From positions 1 through 53,126 of the forward strand of contig CAAFUF010000013.1 in the NCBI GenBank assembly GCA_900766135.1: a stretch of DNA of 53,126 nt, in the 5' to 3' direction. How positions within the stretch are numbered: position 1 is the stretch's first letter; each line of letters begins with the position of its first letter. This DNA comes from Paenibacillaceae bacterium (GTDB lineage: Bacteria > Bacillota > Bacilli > Paenibacillales > Paenibacillaceae). Positions 23,926-32,703 of the stretch are shown here, piece by piece. The translations under genes and the position numbers were made by a program. Under the pieces are notes generated by a model. It ran no database searches. It saw only the letters and a list, made by a program, of their open reading frames with translations, and was not told where the DNA came from.

Positions 23926-26601
23926 ATGACAGAAAATCATGGACAACAAGCCTCGTCGGCGGAAATGCCGACGACGTACGATCCGAAAGCGGCGGAGCAG
24001 AAATGGTACCGTTATTGGCTGGAGAGCGGGTTCTTTAAAGCCGGACAGCGGCCGGATGCTAAACCGTATACGATCGTGATCCCGCCGCCTAACGTAACCG
24101 GGATGCTGCATATCGGGCATGCGCTCGATTTGACGCTGCAGGACATTTTGACCCGCACCAAGCGGATGCAGGGATATGATGCCTTGTGGTTGCCCGGAAT
24201 GGACCATGCGGGGATTGCAACCCAAACGAGAGTGGAACAGCGGCTTAGAGAGCAAGGCGTGTCGCGGTACGACCTCGGGCGCGAGAAGTTCCTCGACCAA
24301 GTATGGGCCTGGAAAGACCAGTATGCGGATACGATTCATGAGCAGTGGGCCAAAATGGGCGCTTCCCTCGATTACTCGCGTGAGCGGTTTACGTTGGACG
24401 AGGGGCTGTCGCGTGCGGTTCGCGAAGTGTTCGTCAAGCTCTATGAGAAGGGCTTGATTTACCGCGGCAAATATATCATTAACTGGGATCCGGCGGCGCG
24501 CACGGCGCTCTCCGATATCGAGGTGGAATACAAAGAGGTCAACGGCCACCTGTACCATCTCCAGTATCCGCTGAGCGACGGAAGCGGCCATATCACCGTA
24601 GCGACGACGCGTCCCGAAACGATGCTCGGCGATACCGCCGTGGCCGTACATCCGAAGGATGAACGTTACCGCCATCTGGTCGGTAAAACGCTTCGCCTGC
24701 CGATCGTCAATCGCGAGATTCCGATCATTGCCGATGATTACGTAGAGAAAGAGTTTGGCAGCGGCGCCGTGAAAATTACGCCGGCGCACGACCCGAATGA
24801 CTTCGAAGTCAGCTTGCGCCATAACTTGCCGCAGATTAACGTCATGGATGAAACCGGCACGATGAACGGCGAAGCCGGCAAATATCAAGGGTTGGACCGC
24901 AGCGAATGCCGCAAGCAAATCGTAAAGGATTTGCAGGAGATGGGCGTGCTGATCAAAATCGAGGATCACGTGCACCAAGTCGGCCATAGTGAACGGACTG
25001 GCGTCGTTGTTGAACCGTATCTGTCGACGCAATGGTTCGTTAAGATGAAGCCGCTCGCGGATAAGGCCGTCGAAGCGCAGAAATCGGGTAAAGGCGTTAA
25101 TTTCGTGCCGGACCGGTTCGAGAAAACTTATTTGAATTGGATCGAAAACGTGCGTGATTGGTGCGTTTCCCGTCAATTGTGGTGGGGACACCGCATTCCG
25201 GCCTGGTACTGCGATGAGACCGGTGAAATGGTTGTAGCCCGCAGTGAGGAAGAAGCAAGGGCCAAGCTGGGACGCGACGATCTGAGACAAGATGAGGACG
25301 TGCTGGATACGTGGTTTAGCTCTGCGCTTTGGCCGTTTTCCACGCTGGGCTGGCCGGATGAGAACAGTGCGGACCTCAAACGCTATTTCCCGACGTCGGT
25401 CCTTTCCACCGGTTATGACATCATTTATTTCTGGGTTGCCCGGATGATCTTCACTTCTCTCGAATTTACCGGCGAGGTTCCTTTCAAGGATGTGTTGATG
25501 CACGGCCTGGTCCGCGACAGTGAAGGACGCAAAATGTCCAAGTCGCTTGGCAATGGCGTTGACCCGTTGGAAGTCATCGAGAAATACGGCACCGATGCGA
25601 TGCGCTATATGTTGTCTACCAGCAATACGCCGGGGCAGGATTTGCGCTTCCGTTGGGAGCGTGTTGAGCAAGCGCGCAACTTCGCCAACAAGATCTGGAA
25701 CGCTTCCCGTTTCGCTTTGATGAATCTGGAAGGCGTAGCCTACGAGGATATCGATATCAGCGGCGATCTGTCGACGTCCGACCGCTGGATTTTGCACCGG
25801 ATGAACGAAACGGCTAAGGAAATTACCCGCTTGATCGATGCTTACGAATTCGGGGAAACCGGACGGCTGCTGTACAACTTCATTTGGGACGATCTGTGCG
25901 ACTGGTATATTGAGTTCGCCAAGCTGTCGCTGTACGGGGAAAATGCCGCTGCCAAGAAGAAAACCCAGTCCGTGCTGGCCTACGTGCTCGATCGCACGCT
26001 GCGTATGATCCATCCGTTTATGCCGTTTATTTCCGAGGAAATATGGCAGCATTTGCCGCATCATGGCGAAACGATTATGCTTGCGGCCTGGCCGGAATAC
26101 GACTCTTCGTTGGAAGCGCCGGACGCCGTCCAAGAGATGAATCTGCTGATCGACGTCATTCGTGCCGTACGGAATATCCGCGCGGAAGTGAACGTGCCGA
26201 TGAGCAAAAAAATCGAGCTGGTAATCAAGCCGGGAAGCGCGGAAGTGCTGGAAGTGCTGGCCTGCAACGAACATTACGTTCGCCGTTTCTGCAACACGTC
26301 GGAATACGAAGCTTCGCTGAACGCGGCCGTGCCGGATAAGGCGATGACCGCCGTCGTGACCGGAGCCGAGCTGTTCTTGCCGCTGTCGGGCCTGATTGAC
26401 ATCGGCCAGGAAATCGAACGGCTGACGAAGGAGCTCGACAACCTGAACAAGGAAGTGGAACGTGTCGAGAAGAAGCTGGCGAACGAAGGCTTTGTGGCGA
26501 AAGCGCCGGCGAAGGTGATCGAGGAAGAGCGCGCCAAGATGGCCGATTATTCCGAAAAACGCGACAAAGTGCTGGCCCGGATTGCAGAGATGAAGGGTTA
26601 A
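23926..26601 (+). CDS. valS: Valyl-tRNA synthetase
   Basis: Class I synthetase charging tRNA-Val. The HIGH motif is in PPPNVTGMLHIGHA; the KMSKS motif is in SEGRKMSKSLGNG; the editing domain (about 170-360) contains TTRPETMLGDTAV. The last 65 residues form the coiled coil typical of ValRS (EIERLTKELDNLNKEVERV). 891 residues from ATG 23926, which follows CGGAGGTTG; a TTG at 23917 lies within that ribosome site. Controlled by the T-box. Confidence 0.98.
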   Translation: MTENHGQQASSAEMPTTYDPKAAEQKWYRYWLESGFFKAGQRPDAKPYTIVIPPPNVTGMLHIGHALDLTLQDILTRTKRMQGYDALWLPGMDHAGIATQTRVEQRLREQGVSRYDLGREKFLDQVWAWKDQYADTIHEQWAKMGASLDYSRERFTLDEGLSRAVREVFVKLYEKGLIYRGKYIINWDPAARTALSDIEVEYKEVNGHLYHLQYPLSDGSGHITVATTRPETMLGDTAVAVHPKDERYRHLVGKTLRLPIVNREIPIIADDYVEKEFGSGAVKITPAHDPNDFEVSLRHNLPQINVMDETGTMNGEAGKYQGLDRSECRKQIVKDLQEMGVLIKIEDHVHQVGHSERTGVVVEPYLSTQWFVKMKPLADKAVEAQKSGKGVNFVPDRFEKTYLNWIENVRDWCVSRQLWWGHRIPAWYCDETGEMVVARSEEEARAKLGRDDLRQDEDVLDTWFSSALWPFSTLGWPDENSADLKRYFPTSVLSTGYDIIYFWVARMIFTSLEFTGEVPFKDVLMHGLVRDSEGRKMSKSLGNGVDPLEVIEKYGTDAMRYMLSTSNTPGQDLRFRWERVEQARNFANKIWNASRFALMNLEGVAYEDIDISGDLSTSDRWILHRMNETAKEITRLIDAYEFGETGRLLYNFIWDDLCDWYIEFAKLSLYGENAAAKKKTQSVLAYVLDRTLRMIHPFMPFISEEIWQHLPHHGETIMLAAWPEYDSSLEAPDAVQEMNLLIDVIRAVRNIRAEVNVPMSKKIELVIKPGSAEVLEVLACNEHYVRRFCNTSEYEASLNAAVPDKAMTAVVTGAELFLPLSGLIDIGQEIERLTKELDNLNKEVERVEKKLANEGFVAKAPAKVIEEERAKMADYSEKRDKVLARIAEMKG

Positions 26602-26626
26602 AACTTGACTACCGCTTTCAATAAAA

Positions 26627-26655
26627 GTTCAAAAAGTTAGGTTTGGAGCACCGAA
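26627..26655. repeat. Remnant of the structured repeat, left end
   Basis: GTTCAAAAAGTT (26627-26638) matches 11 of 12 bases of the terminal repeat at 6685, and GGAGCACCGA a few bases on matches the CAGCACCGA that follows it in the complete copy. The rest of the element is missing. It lies in the 110-base gap between valS and folC. Confidence 0.6.
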
Positions 26656-26711
26656 GCTTATGCTTCCATTTCGAATAAAGGTTTAACCACTAATTGATGA
26701 AGGTGACTGAC

Positions 26712-28091
26712 ATGGGGGATCGAACAGATGAAGGAATACGTCCGCTGCCGCTGAACAGTTATGCTGAAGCGGTCGATTGGATCAACGGGCTGCTGCCTTT
26801 CGGCATCCGGCCCGGCTTAGAACGGATCGAGCTCATGATGGAAAGGCTAGGCCATCCCGAGCGGAGGCTGAAGTTCATTCATGTGGCAGGAACGAACGGG
26901 AAAGGCTCCTCCTGCGCTTTTTTGACCCGGACGTTACGGGAATGCGGTTATCATGTGGGGACGTATACGTCCCCTTACATCACGAAGTTCACTAACCGCT
27001 TCCAGTTTGATGAGGAGGATATCCCTGAAAATGCGCTACTGGAGCTGGCGAACCGCGTTGCTCCTTTAGTAGAAGAAATCGCCGATACCGAGCTAGGTTC
27101 TCCGACCATGTTCGAAGTGAGTACGGCCATCGCGATTTTGTATTTTGCGGAAAAGTGTTACCCCGACGTGGTAGTATGGGAGACCGGGCTTGGGGGAAGG
27201 ATGGATGTGACCAATATCGTGACGCCGATCGTTTCATTGATTACGAATATCGGCTATGATCATATGGACGTCCTTGGCGACACGATTGAACAAATCGCCC
27301 GTGAAAAAGCAGGCATTATCAAGGCGGGCGTGCCCGTGGTCAGCTGCGTCGAGCAGCCCGAAGCGGTCGCCGTGCTGAAGGAAACGGCGGCTGCCAAGCA
27401 TGCAACCCTCTATCTGATGGGCGAGAAGTTCCGATACGAGCGGTTTGCGGTAGATGCGAAAGAGCAGCAGTTGCGTTTCAAAGGTCCATTCCGGGATATG
27501 GATTTTACGATTCGTATGCTTGGGGAACATCAATGCAAGAACGCCTCCGGCGCCATGATGGTGCTTGAAGTGTTGCGGCAGTATATGGCTTTCCTCCTCG
27601 AGGATGAGCAGGTGCAGGACGGTTTCCGCACCACTTTTTGGGCGGGACGTCTGGAGGTGGTTCGTGAAGAGCCGCGTCTGGTGCTGGACGGCGCGCATAA
27701 TCCGGAAGGCGCCGCTTCGCTTGCGCAAAGCCTGCCGGAAGCCTTCCGTTACCGCAAACTTCATTTGATGATGGGGATGCTGGCCAATAAGCATCATCAC
27801 GGCTACTTGAAGCATATATTACCAATAGTGGATACGCTTATTCTGACCGAGCCCGATTTTCGCCGGAAAATGGACGCCGATGCGTTATATGAACTCGTGG
27901 CCGAACTTCAGGGGACGGAAGCGAAAGCGGATTTGGAAATCATCGTGGAACGTGACTGGAGAAAAGCCCTTTCGCTTTTGGAGTCACGGACGGAACGGGA
28001 AGATCTTGGGGTGGTAACCGGCACGTTGTACTTGATCTCGGACGTGCGGGCGGCCCTTTTGCATCAAACCGATTCTGAAAAAGGCTGGTGA
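26712..28091 (+). CDS. folC: Folylpolyglutamate synthase / dihydrofolate synthase
   Basis: Mur-ligase-family enzyme adding glutamates to folates, and in many bacteria also glutamate to dihydropteroate. The P-loop VAGTNGKGSS is near residue 60; TSPYITKFTNRF and LDGAHNPEGA are family motifs. ATG 26712 follows GAAGGTG by 7 bases; ATG 26697 and TTG 26694 are alternatives. 459 residues. It overlaps murC by 4 bases. Confidence 0.95.
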   Translation: MGDRTDEGIRPLPLNSYAEAVDWINGLLPFGIRPGLERIELMMERLGHPERRLKFIHVAGTNGKGSSCAFLTRTLRECGYHVGTYTSPYITKFTNRFQFDEEDIPENALLELANRVAPLVEEIADTELGSPTMFEVSTAIAILYFAEKCYPDVVVWETGLGGRMDVTNIVTPIVSLITNIGYDHMDVLGDTIEQIAREKAGIIKAGVPVVSCVEQPEAVAVLKETAAAKHATLYLMGEKFRYERFAVDAKEQQLRFKGPFRDMDFTIRMLGEHQCKNASGAMMVLEVLRQYMAFLLEDEQVQDGFRTTFWAGRLEVVREEPRLVLDGAHNPEGAASLAQSLPEAFRYRKLHLMMGMLANKHHHGYLKHILPIVDTLILTEPDFRRKMDADALYELVAELQGTEAKADLEIIVERDWRKALSLLESRTEREDLGVVTGTLYLISDVRAALLHQTDSEKGW

Positions 28092-29473
28092 CCATTTTGT
28101 TAAATACGACCGAACAACATGTACATTTTATCGGCATCGGCGGTTATGGCATGAGCGCCATCGCCCGCGTGATGCTGGAAATGGGTTATACCGTCACGGG
28201 ATCGGACGTTGCCTCCCAGGAATTGACGGAGAAGCTCGCCGCGAAGGGAGCGAAAATTTACATCGGCCACACCGCCGAACACGTGCATGGGGCGGACCTG
28301 GTCGTTTACTCGACGGCGCTGCCGAAGGATAACGTGGAGCGTCTGGAAGCTCAGGAGCAAGGAATACCGGTGCTGCACCGCTCCCAGATGCTGGCCCGGC
28401 TGTTGAATGAACGGACCGGCGTCGCCGTGGCCGGCGCCCATGGGAAAACGACCACCTCATCGATGATCGCGCTCGTGATGGAGCATTGCGGGACGGATCC
28501 GACTTACATTATCGGCGGGGAAATTATGGACATGGGCACCAATGCCAAAGCCGGACAAGGAAAATGCGTCGTTGCGGAGGCGGACGAAAGCGACGGCTCT
28601 TTCCTGCAGTACCATCCTTCGCTTGGCGTGGTGACCAACATCGAAGCGGACCATCTGGAAAACTACGGCGGCGATTTCGGCCAGCTGAAAGATGCTTACG
28701 TTCAATTCCTGAACCAGATCAAACCGGACGGCAAAGCGGTGGTTTGCGGCGACGACCGCAACGTGCGGGAGCTGCTGCCTCAGGTTCACAGCAAGACCAT
28801 AACGTATGGCATCGAAACCGGCTGCGATTATACGGCCCACGAGATTGAGCTGGGGGACCGCTGCGTAACCTTTAAAATGAAACAAGGCGACCGGGAGCTT
28901 GGTACGGTGGAGCTATCCGTGCCCGGGCGGCATAACGTCTACAATGCCATGGCTACCGTCATCGTATGCATGGAAGCCGGCATTCCATTTCCCGAGATTG
29001 CAGAGGCTTTGCGCCACTTCCATGGAGCCAAACGCCGTTTCCAGGTGCTGGGGGAACAAAACGGCATCCTGATCATCGACGACTACGCTCACCATCCGAC
29101 GGAGATTCAGGCAACGATCGCAGCCGCCAAAGCGACCGGTAAACGGATCATCGCCGTGTTCCAGCCGCAGCGTTATACGCGGACCTTCTTCCTGCTGGAT
29201 GCGTTCAGCCGGGCGTTTGGAGAAGCGGACGAAGTGATCATTACCGATATTTACTCGCCGGCCGGGGAAAAAGCGATCGAAGGGGTACATTCCTCCAAGC
29301 TGGTCGAGTTGATCAAGGAGAACAGCAACGCCGGCGCCCGGTATTTGCCGACGAAGCAGGACGTGCTTGCCGATTTGCAAAACCGGTTAAAGCCTGGCGA
29401 TCTCGTGCTGACGATGGGGGCAGGCGACATTTATAAAGTCGGCTACGAGCTGGCGAAAGGGTTGTCCAGCTAA
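28088..29473 (+). CDS. murC: UDP-N-acetylmuramate--L-alanine ligase
   Basis: Adds L-Ala to UDP-MurNAc, the first amino acid of the peptidoglycan stem. N-terminal FIGIGGYGMSAIARV, the ATP P-loop VAGAHGKTTTSSM near residue 115, the EADESDGSF segment and HHPTEIQATI. 461 residues. GTG 28088 overlaps the folC stop in GTGA; TTG 28097 is an alternative start. In B. subtilis murC is not next to folC, so the pair is a local feature. A terminator follows. Confidence 0.96.
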   Translation: MTILLNTTEQHVHFIGIGGYGMSAIARVMLEMGYTVTGSDVASQELTEKLAAKGAKIYIGHTAEHVHGADLVVYSTALPKDNVERLEAQEQGIPVLHRSQMLARLLNERTGVAVAGAHGKTTTSSMIALVMEHCGTDPTYIIGGEIMDMGTNAKAGQGKCVVAEADESDGSFLQYHPSLGVVTNIEADHLENYGGDFGQLKDAYVQFLNQIKPDGKAVVCGDDRNVRELLPQVHSKTITYGIETGCDYTAHEIELGDRCVTFKMKQGDRELGTVELSVPGRHNVYNAMATVIVCMEAGIPFPEIAEALRHFHGAKRRFQVLGEQNGILIIDDYAHHPTEIQATIAAAKATGKRIIAVFQPQRYTRTFFLLDAFSRAFGEADEVIITDIYSPAGEKAIEGVHSSKLVELIKENSNAGARYLPTKQDVLADLQNRLKPGDLVLTMGAGDIYKVGYELAKGLSS

Positions 29474-29498
29474 AGCTCACGCCGATTTTCTCGTACAA

Positions 29499-29545
29499 AA
29501 CGGTCTTCACCGGGTCTCGTATGCCCGGGGAAGGCCGTTTTTTTT
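29499..29545 (+). terminator. Terminator after murC
   Basis: AACGG...TTC-CCGGG (29499-29515) pairs with CCCGGGGAA..CCGTT (29524-29539), followed by a run of T's to 29545. Confidence 0.85.
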
Positions 29546-29649
29546 GTTGCGCCAAGGCGAACTTTGCTTGCTTGCCGGCAGGCTTGGCATATCAGGCGAT
29601 CCGCGCTCATATGGATAGGGTAGAAGAATGGACAAGGAGCGTGCGGACC

Positions 29650-30852
29650 GTGAACAAAGCCAAAATGACATTCCGGTTTGACGGGGAAGGCCGGGAAATC
29701 CGGCCGGAGCTGCCGCTGGAGATCGCAGAGACGCCGAATCGGGAGGCGAAACCCCGTTATCGAGCCGTCGAGACGGTGGAGGAATGGGGAGATCCTTTTA
29801 CGGACCATACGGGAATGGGATTAACCGTATTTCCGGGCGGACGGGATCGCGACATGCGCCAAGAGACGAGAGAAGCCGTTCAGGCTGACTCGGAAATCGG
29901 ATACAGTATGGATGTCGTGCCCGCTTCCGACGATTGGGAGGAAATGTACGGGAAGGACCCCTGGCAGGCCGAATGGCAGGAGGAAGCTCCTCCCACCTAT
30001 ACTCGTCCCCACCGAACCTCATGGTGGAAGGTTGCCGGCTCTTTGACCGGGGCAATCGTGACGGGCGCGCTGTTCGGATTTGTCGTACTTTCCTTATTTA
30101 ATCAGGATATCAAGCTCCCCATACCGGGAATCGGCGAGCCAAAGCAGGCCGATACGGGAGAGTCTGCAAGCGTACCAGCCATGGGAGACATTGAAGAGGG
30201 GACGATCCCGGAAGAGAACGTCCCTCTCATCAGCGTCGCGTTGCCGGAGCAATCCTACTATTTCTTGCAGTACGGCGTGTTCAGCACAGCACAGGGCGTG
30301 CAGCTCGCACAAGAGGAACTGCAAGCTTCCGGCATTGCCGCCGCCCGGGATACCGTCGACGAGAAGCGGGTGTATGCCGGGGTCTCGACGGATCGCGAGC
30401 AATCGAAGCTGCTCAGCGGCCAACTGAAGGCAGCCGGCGTGAATCTGATTTTGCACGAGATCTCATTCCCGGCAGCGGCCAACGTCCAATTTGCCGGAGA
30501 ACGCGAGGCCTTGGAAGGGTTCATGGCGCAAAGCGCAGAGTTGGTTGACCTGCTCAGCACCTCGTCCGCTGCGCTGCTCACCGAAGCGGATCCGCAGACC
30601 CAGCGGCATGCGGAGCTAGAACAGCTAGGCGCCAAGCATCAAGCCTGGACGGAAAGCGCTTCGGCAATTCGCGGCAAATGGTCGGCGGCCGGAGCCCCCT
30701 TGGCCGGCGAAATGGAGAAAGCGATCAATGGGGCGGTCGAAGCCATGGGCGAATACCAAAAAAGCGGCGCCAAAACGCTGCTCTGGGAAGTGCAAAACGA
30801 GATGATGCGCTTCATCATGGCTGAGCAGTCTTTGGTCGATGCCGGAGTCTGA
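29650..30852 (+). CDS. spoIIB: SpoIIB-like SPOR-domain sporulation protein
   Basis: A 400-residue bitopic membrane protein: an acidic cytoplasmic part (1-124), one membrane segment (about 129-150, LTGAIVTGALFGFVVLSLF), then an extracellular part with a SPOR domain (about 202-275, SYYFLQYGVFSTAQG) and a helical tail. SPOR domains bind denuded glycan at septa; SpoIIB helps engulfment in B. subtilis and its gene follows folC/comC and precedes maf-radC-mreB there, as here. GTG 29650 was chosen 10 bases after AAGGAG; GTG 29641 is possible, ATG 29521 has no ribosome site. Identity rests on architecture and position. Confidence 0.8.
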   Translation: MNKAKMTFRFDGEGREIRPELPLEIAETPNREAKPRYRAVETVEEWGDPFTDHTGMGLTVFPGGRDRDMRQETREAVQADSEIGYSMDVVPASDDWEEMYGKDPWQAEWQEEAPPTYTRPHRTSWWKVAGSLTGAIVTGALFGFVVLSLFNQDIKLPIPGIGEPKQADTGESASVPAMGDIEEGTIPEENVPLISVALPEQSYYFLQYGVFSTAQGVQLAQEELQASGIAAARDTVDEKRVYAGVSTDREQSKLLSGQLKAAGVNLILHEISFPAAANVQFAGEREALEGFMAQSAELVDLLSTSSAALLTEADPQTQRHAELEQLGAKHQAWTESASAIRGKWSAAGAPLAGEMEKAINGAVEAMGEYQKSGAKTLLWEVQNEMMRFIMAEQSLVDAGV

Positions 30853-30873
30853 ACCGAAACCGCGACCGCAAGC

Positions 30874-30913
30874 AAAAGACAGGGAACTGGTAAAAGTTGC
30901 CCCTGTCTTTTTT
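30874..30913 (+). terminator. Terminator after spoIIB
   Basis: AAAAGACAGGG (30874-30884) pairs with CCCTGTCTTTT (30901-30911), continuing into T's. Confidence 0.9.
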
Positions 30914-30917
30914 GTGT

Positions 30918-30947
30918 TTGCGCCCGGGGCTAAAATAATCTTATAAT
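30918..30947 (+). promoter_or_regulatory. Candidate sigma-A promoter of maf-radC
   Basis: TTTGCG (30918-30923), 18 bases, TATAAT (30942-30947). The expected start point is at the base of the stem-loop that follows. Confidence 0.5.
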
Positions 30948-30948
30948 A

Positions 30949-31016
30949 GGTTAGTGTCAAAAAATGGCGGGGATGACAGCAATCCGCTGTCGAATTCTTA
31001 TCCATTTTTTACTAAC
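30949..31016 (+). promoter_or_regulatory. Stem-loop in the maf leader
   Basis: GTTAGT (30950-30955) plus AAAAAATGG (30959-30967) complement CCATTTTTT plus ACTAAC (31002-31016), with a 3-base bulge. A nested hairpin GACAGC/GCTGTC (30975-30991) sits inside. No T-run follows. It would be the first structure in the transcript, about 55 bases before the maf start. Confidence 0.5.
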
Positions 31017-31072
31017 TGATGCTTGTAACCATTTAGGACATCAAATCGTCTTTTCAAAGGAGAGTTTCCGCA

Positions 31073-31678
31073 TTGGATACCGCACATTTGCGCCGGATCA
31101 TACTTGCTTCCACCTCACCTCGCAGGCGTGAATTAATCGCGTCGCTGGCGATCCCTTTCGAGGTCGTACCGAGCCATACGGACGAATCTTATGAAGAGAC
31201 GTTATCGCCGGAGCAAATCGTGATGGAGCTTGCCGCGCGCAAGGCGGATGCCGTTTACCATGGGCTGGACCCGACGGCGGACCGCAATGCGGTGATCGTC
31301 GGCAGCGATACGATCGTGGTTCGCGACGGCGACGTCTTGGGCAAACCGCGGGATGTGCAAGAAGCCGCGGACATGCTGAGGAGCCTGCAGGGACGAGAGC
31401 ATGCGGTGTATACCGGCGTGGCTTGCGTGGACGCCTTGACCGGCACACGCCAAGTCGACTGCCGGGCGACGACCGTCACGATGAAGGCGTTGACCGAAGC
31501 GCAAATCCAGGCTTATGCCCGCAGCGGGGAAGGATTGGATAAGGCGGGGGCGTATGCCATCCAGGGTTTGGGCGCTACGATCGTGACCGGAATCGAGGGT
31601 TGTTATTTTAATGTCGTTGGTTTGCCCTTGTCACTGCTTGTCGACATGCTGAAGGAATTCGATATTCAGGTGTTGTAA
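31073..31678 (+). CDS. maf: Maf family nucleotide pyrophosphatase
   Basis: House-cleaning hydrolase of dTTP/UTP or modified nucleotides; overexpression blocks septation in B. subtilis. Motifs: ILASTSPRRRELI at residue 10, IVGSDTIVV, GKP and AYAIQGLGATIV. 201 residues. TTG 31073 follows AAAGGAGAG; no ATG lies nearby. It precedes radC and mreB as in B. subtilis. Confidence 0.96.
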   Translation: MDTAHLRRIILASTSPRRRELIASLAIPFEVVPSHTDESYEETLSPEQIVMELAARKADAVYHGLDPTADRNAVIVGSDTIVVRDGDVLGKPRDVQEAADMLRSLQGREHAVYTGVACVDALTGTRQVDCRATTVTMKALTEAQIQAYARSGEGLDKAGAYAIQGLGATIVTGIEGCYFNVVGLPLSLLVDMLKEFDIQVL

Positions 31679-31804
31679 GCCGGGAAGTTAGGCTTGCCGC
31701 GAAGGCAACATCGGGAAGTGATAAAGCATATCCTTCCGAACTTAGGACGGGCAATCCGGCAACGCCGGGATGGGCCCGAGACCATTCGGAAGCGGGGGAT
31801 AACG

Positions 31805-32494
31805 ATGGAACAACCTCCCTATATGCTGCGTGATCTTCCTACTGAGGAGCGGCCAAGGGAACGAATGATCAAATACGGAGCGGGCGCGCTCAGCCAGGCC
31901 GAACTGCTGGCCATCTTGCTGCGCACGGGCACGCGCCAGGAATCGGCGGTCCATGTGGCCCAGCGGCTGCTGACCGGCGTGGGCGGACTCCGCGGTCTGG
32001 TGGATGTCAGCCTGGAGGAAATGACCAAGCTGAAAGGCATCGGTCCGGCCAAAGCGATTCAGCTGAAGGCGGGGATCGAGTTGGGGCAGCGTTTGGCGAA
32101 GACGCGGTTGCCGGAGCAAGGCACCATCCGCAGCCCGCAGGATGCGGCCGAGCTGCTGATGGAGCAAATGCGCTATTTGCAGAAAGAGCATTTTGTTTGT
32201 CTTTTTTTGAATACGAAAAATCATATCATTGCTCAGGAGACGCTTTCCATCGGAAGCCTAAACGCTTCGATCGTGCATCCGCGCGAGGTGTTCCGCGCCG
32301 CGATCAAGTGCAGCAGCGCTTCCGTCGTATGCGCCCACAATCATCCCAGCGGCGATCCCAGTCCGAGTCCGGAGGATATTCGGATGACGCGCAGACTGTG
32401 TGAAGCCGGGGAAATCGTAGGCATCGACGTGCTCGATCACATCGTGATCGGGGATGGGAAATTCGTCAGTTTGAAGGAGCGGGGCTTGATGTAA
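31805..32494 (+). CDS. radC: RadC family protein (JAMM domain)
   Basis: N-terminal helix-hairpin-helix region (LKGIGPAKAIQLKAGIELG) and C-terminal JAMM/MPN metal-binding domain with HNHPSGDPSPSPED. Historically called DNA repair protein RadC; the biochemical role is unsettled. 229 residues from ATG 31805, which follows GCGGGGGAT; in-frame TTG 31694 would add 37 unlikely residues and has no ribosome site. Confidence 0.95.
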   Translation: MEQPPYMLRDLPTEERPRERMIKYGAGALSQAELLAILLRTGTRQESAVHVAQRLLTGVGGLRGLVDVSLEEMTKLKGIGPAKAIQLKAGIELGQRLAKTRLPEQGTIRSPQDAAELLMEQMRYLQKEHFVCLFLNTKNHIIAQETLSIGSLNASIVHPREVFRAAIKCSSASVVCAHNHPSGDPSPSPEDIRMTRRLCEAGEIVGIDVLDHIVIGDGKFVSLKERGLM

Positions 32495-32520
32495 CCGCGC
32501 GTGATCAAATAGATGACCGG

Positions 32521-32656
32521 CAAGATGAAGCCAGGGGCTGAGTAGCGGAGCGTAGACAAATCTACGTGAGCAACGGAAGACCCGGCTGAATTCAAGATTC
32601 GCTGTCGCAAACGCTTCAGTGATTAAACTTCGTGATCGGAAGATGACTTTTTGAAC
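32521..32656. repeat. Structured interspersed repeat, second copy
   Basis: Aligns with 6718-6852: shared GATGAAGC, CTGAGTAGCGGAGCGTA, ACGTGAGCAACGGAAG, CCCGGCTGAATTCAAGATTCG, GATGACTTTTTGAAC. The left terminal repeat is missing or diverged. Its central hairpin is CGTAGA/TCTACG (32551-32556, 32561-32566) where the first copy has CGTAC/GTACG, so pairing is kept while bases differ. The right end carries the probable mreB -35 box. Confidence 0.85.
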
Positions 32657-32671
32657 AACCTCTAATATAAT
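32643..32671 (+). promoter_or_regulatory. Candidate mreB promoter, -35 inside the repeat
   Basis: ATGACT (32643-32648), 17-base spacer, TATAAT (32666-32671). The -35 hexamer lies in the repeat's right end and the -10 lies just outside it. Confidence 0.55.
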
Positions 32672-32703
32672 GGGTTAGATACAGAAGGAAAGGAAGAAGC
32701 AGC

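Noticed and set aside
23875..26274. Open frame of 799 codons on the minus strand across valS
   Set aside because: Antisense shadow of valS with no ribosome site or recognisable domain.
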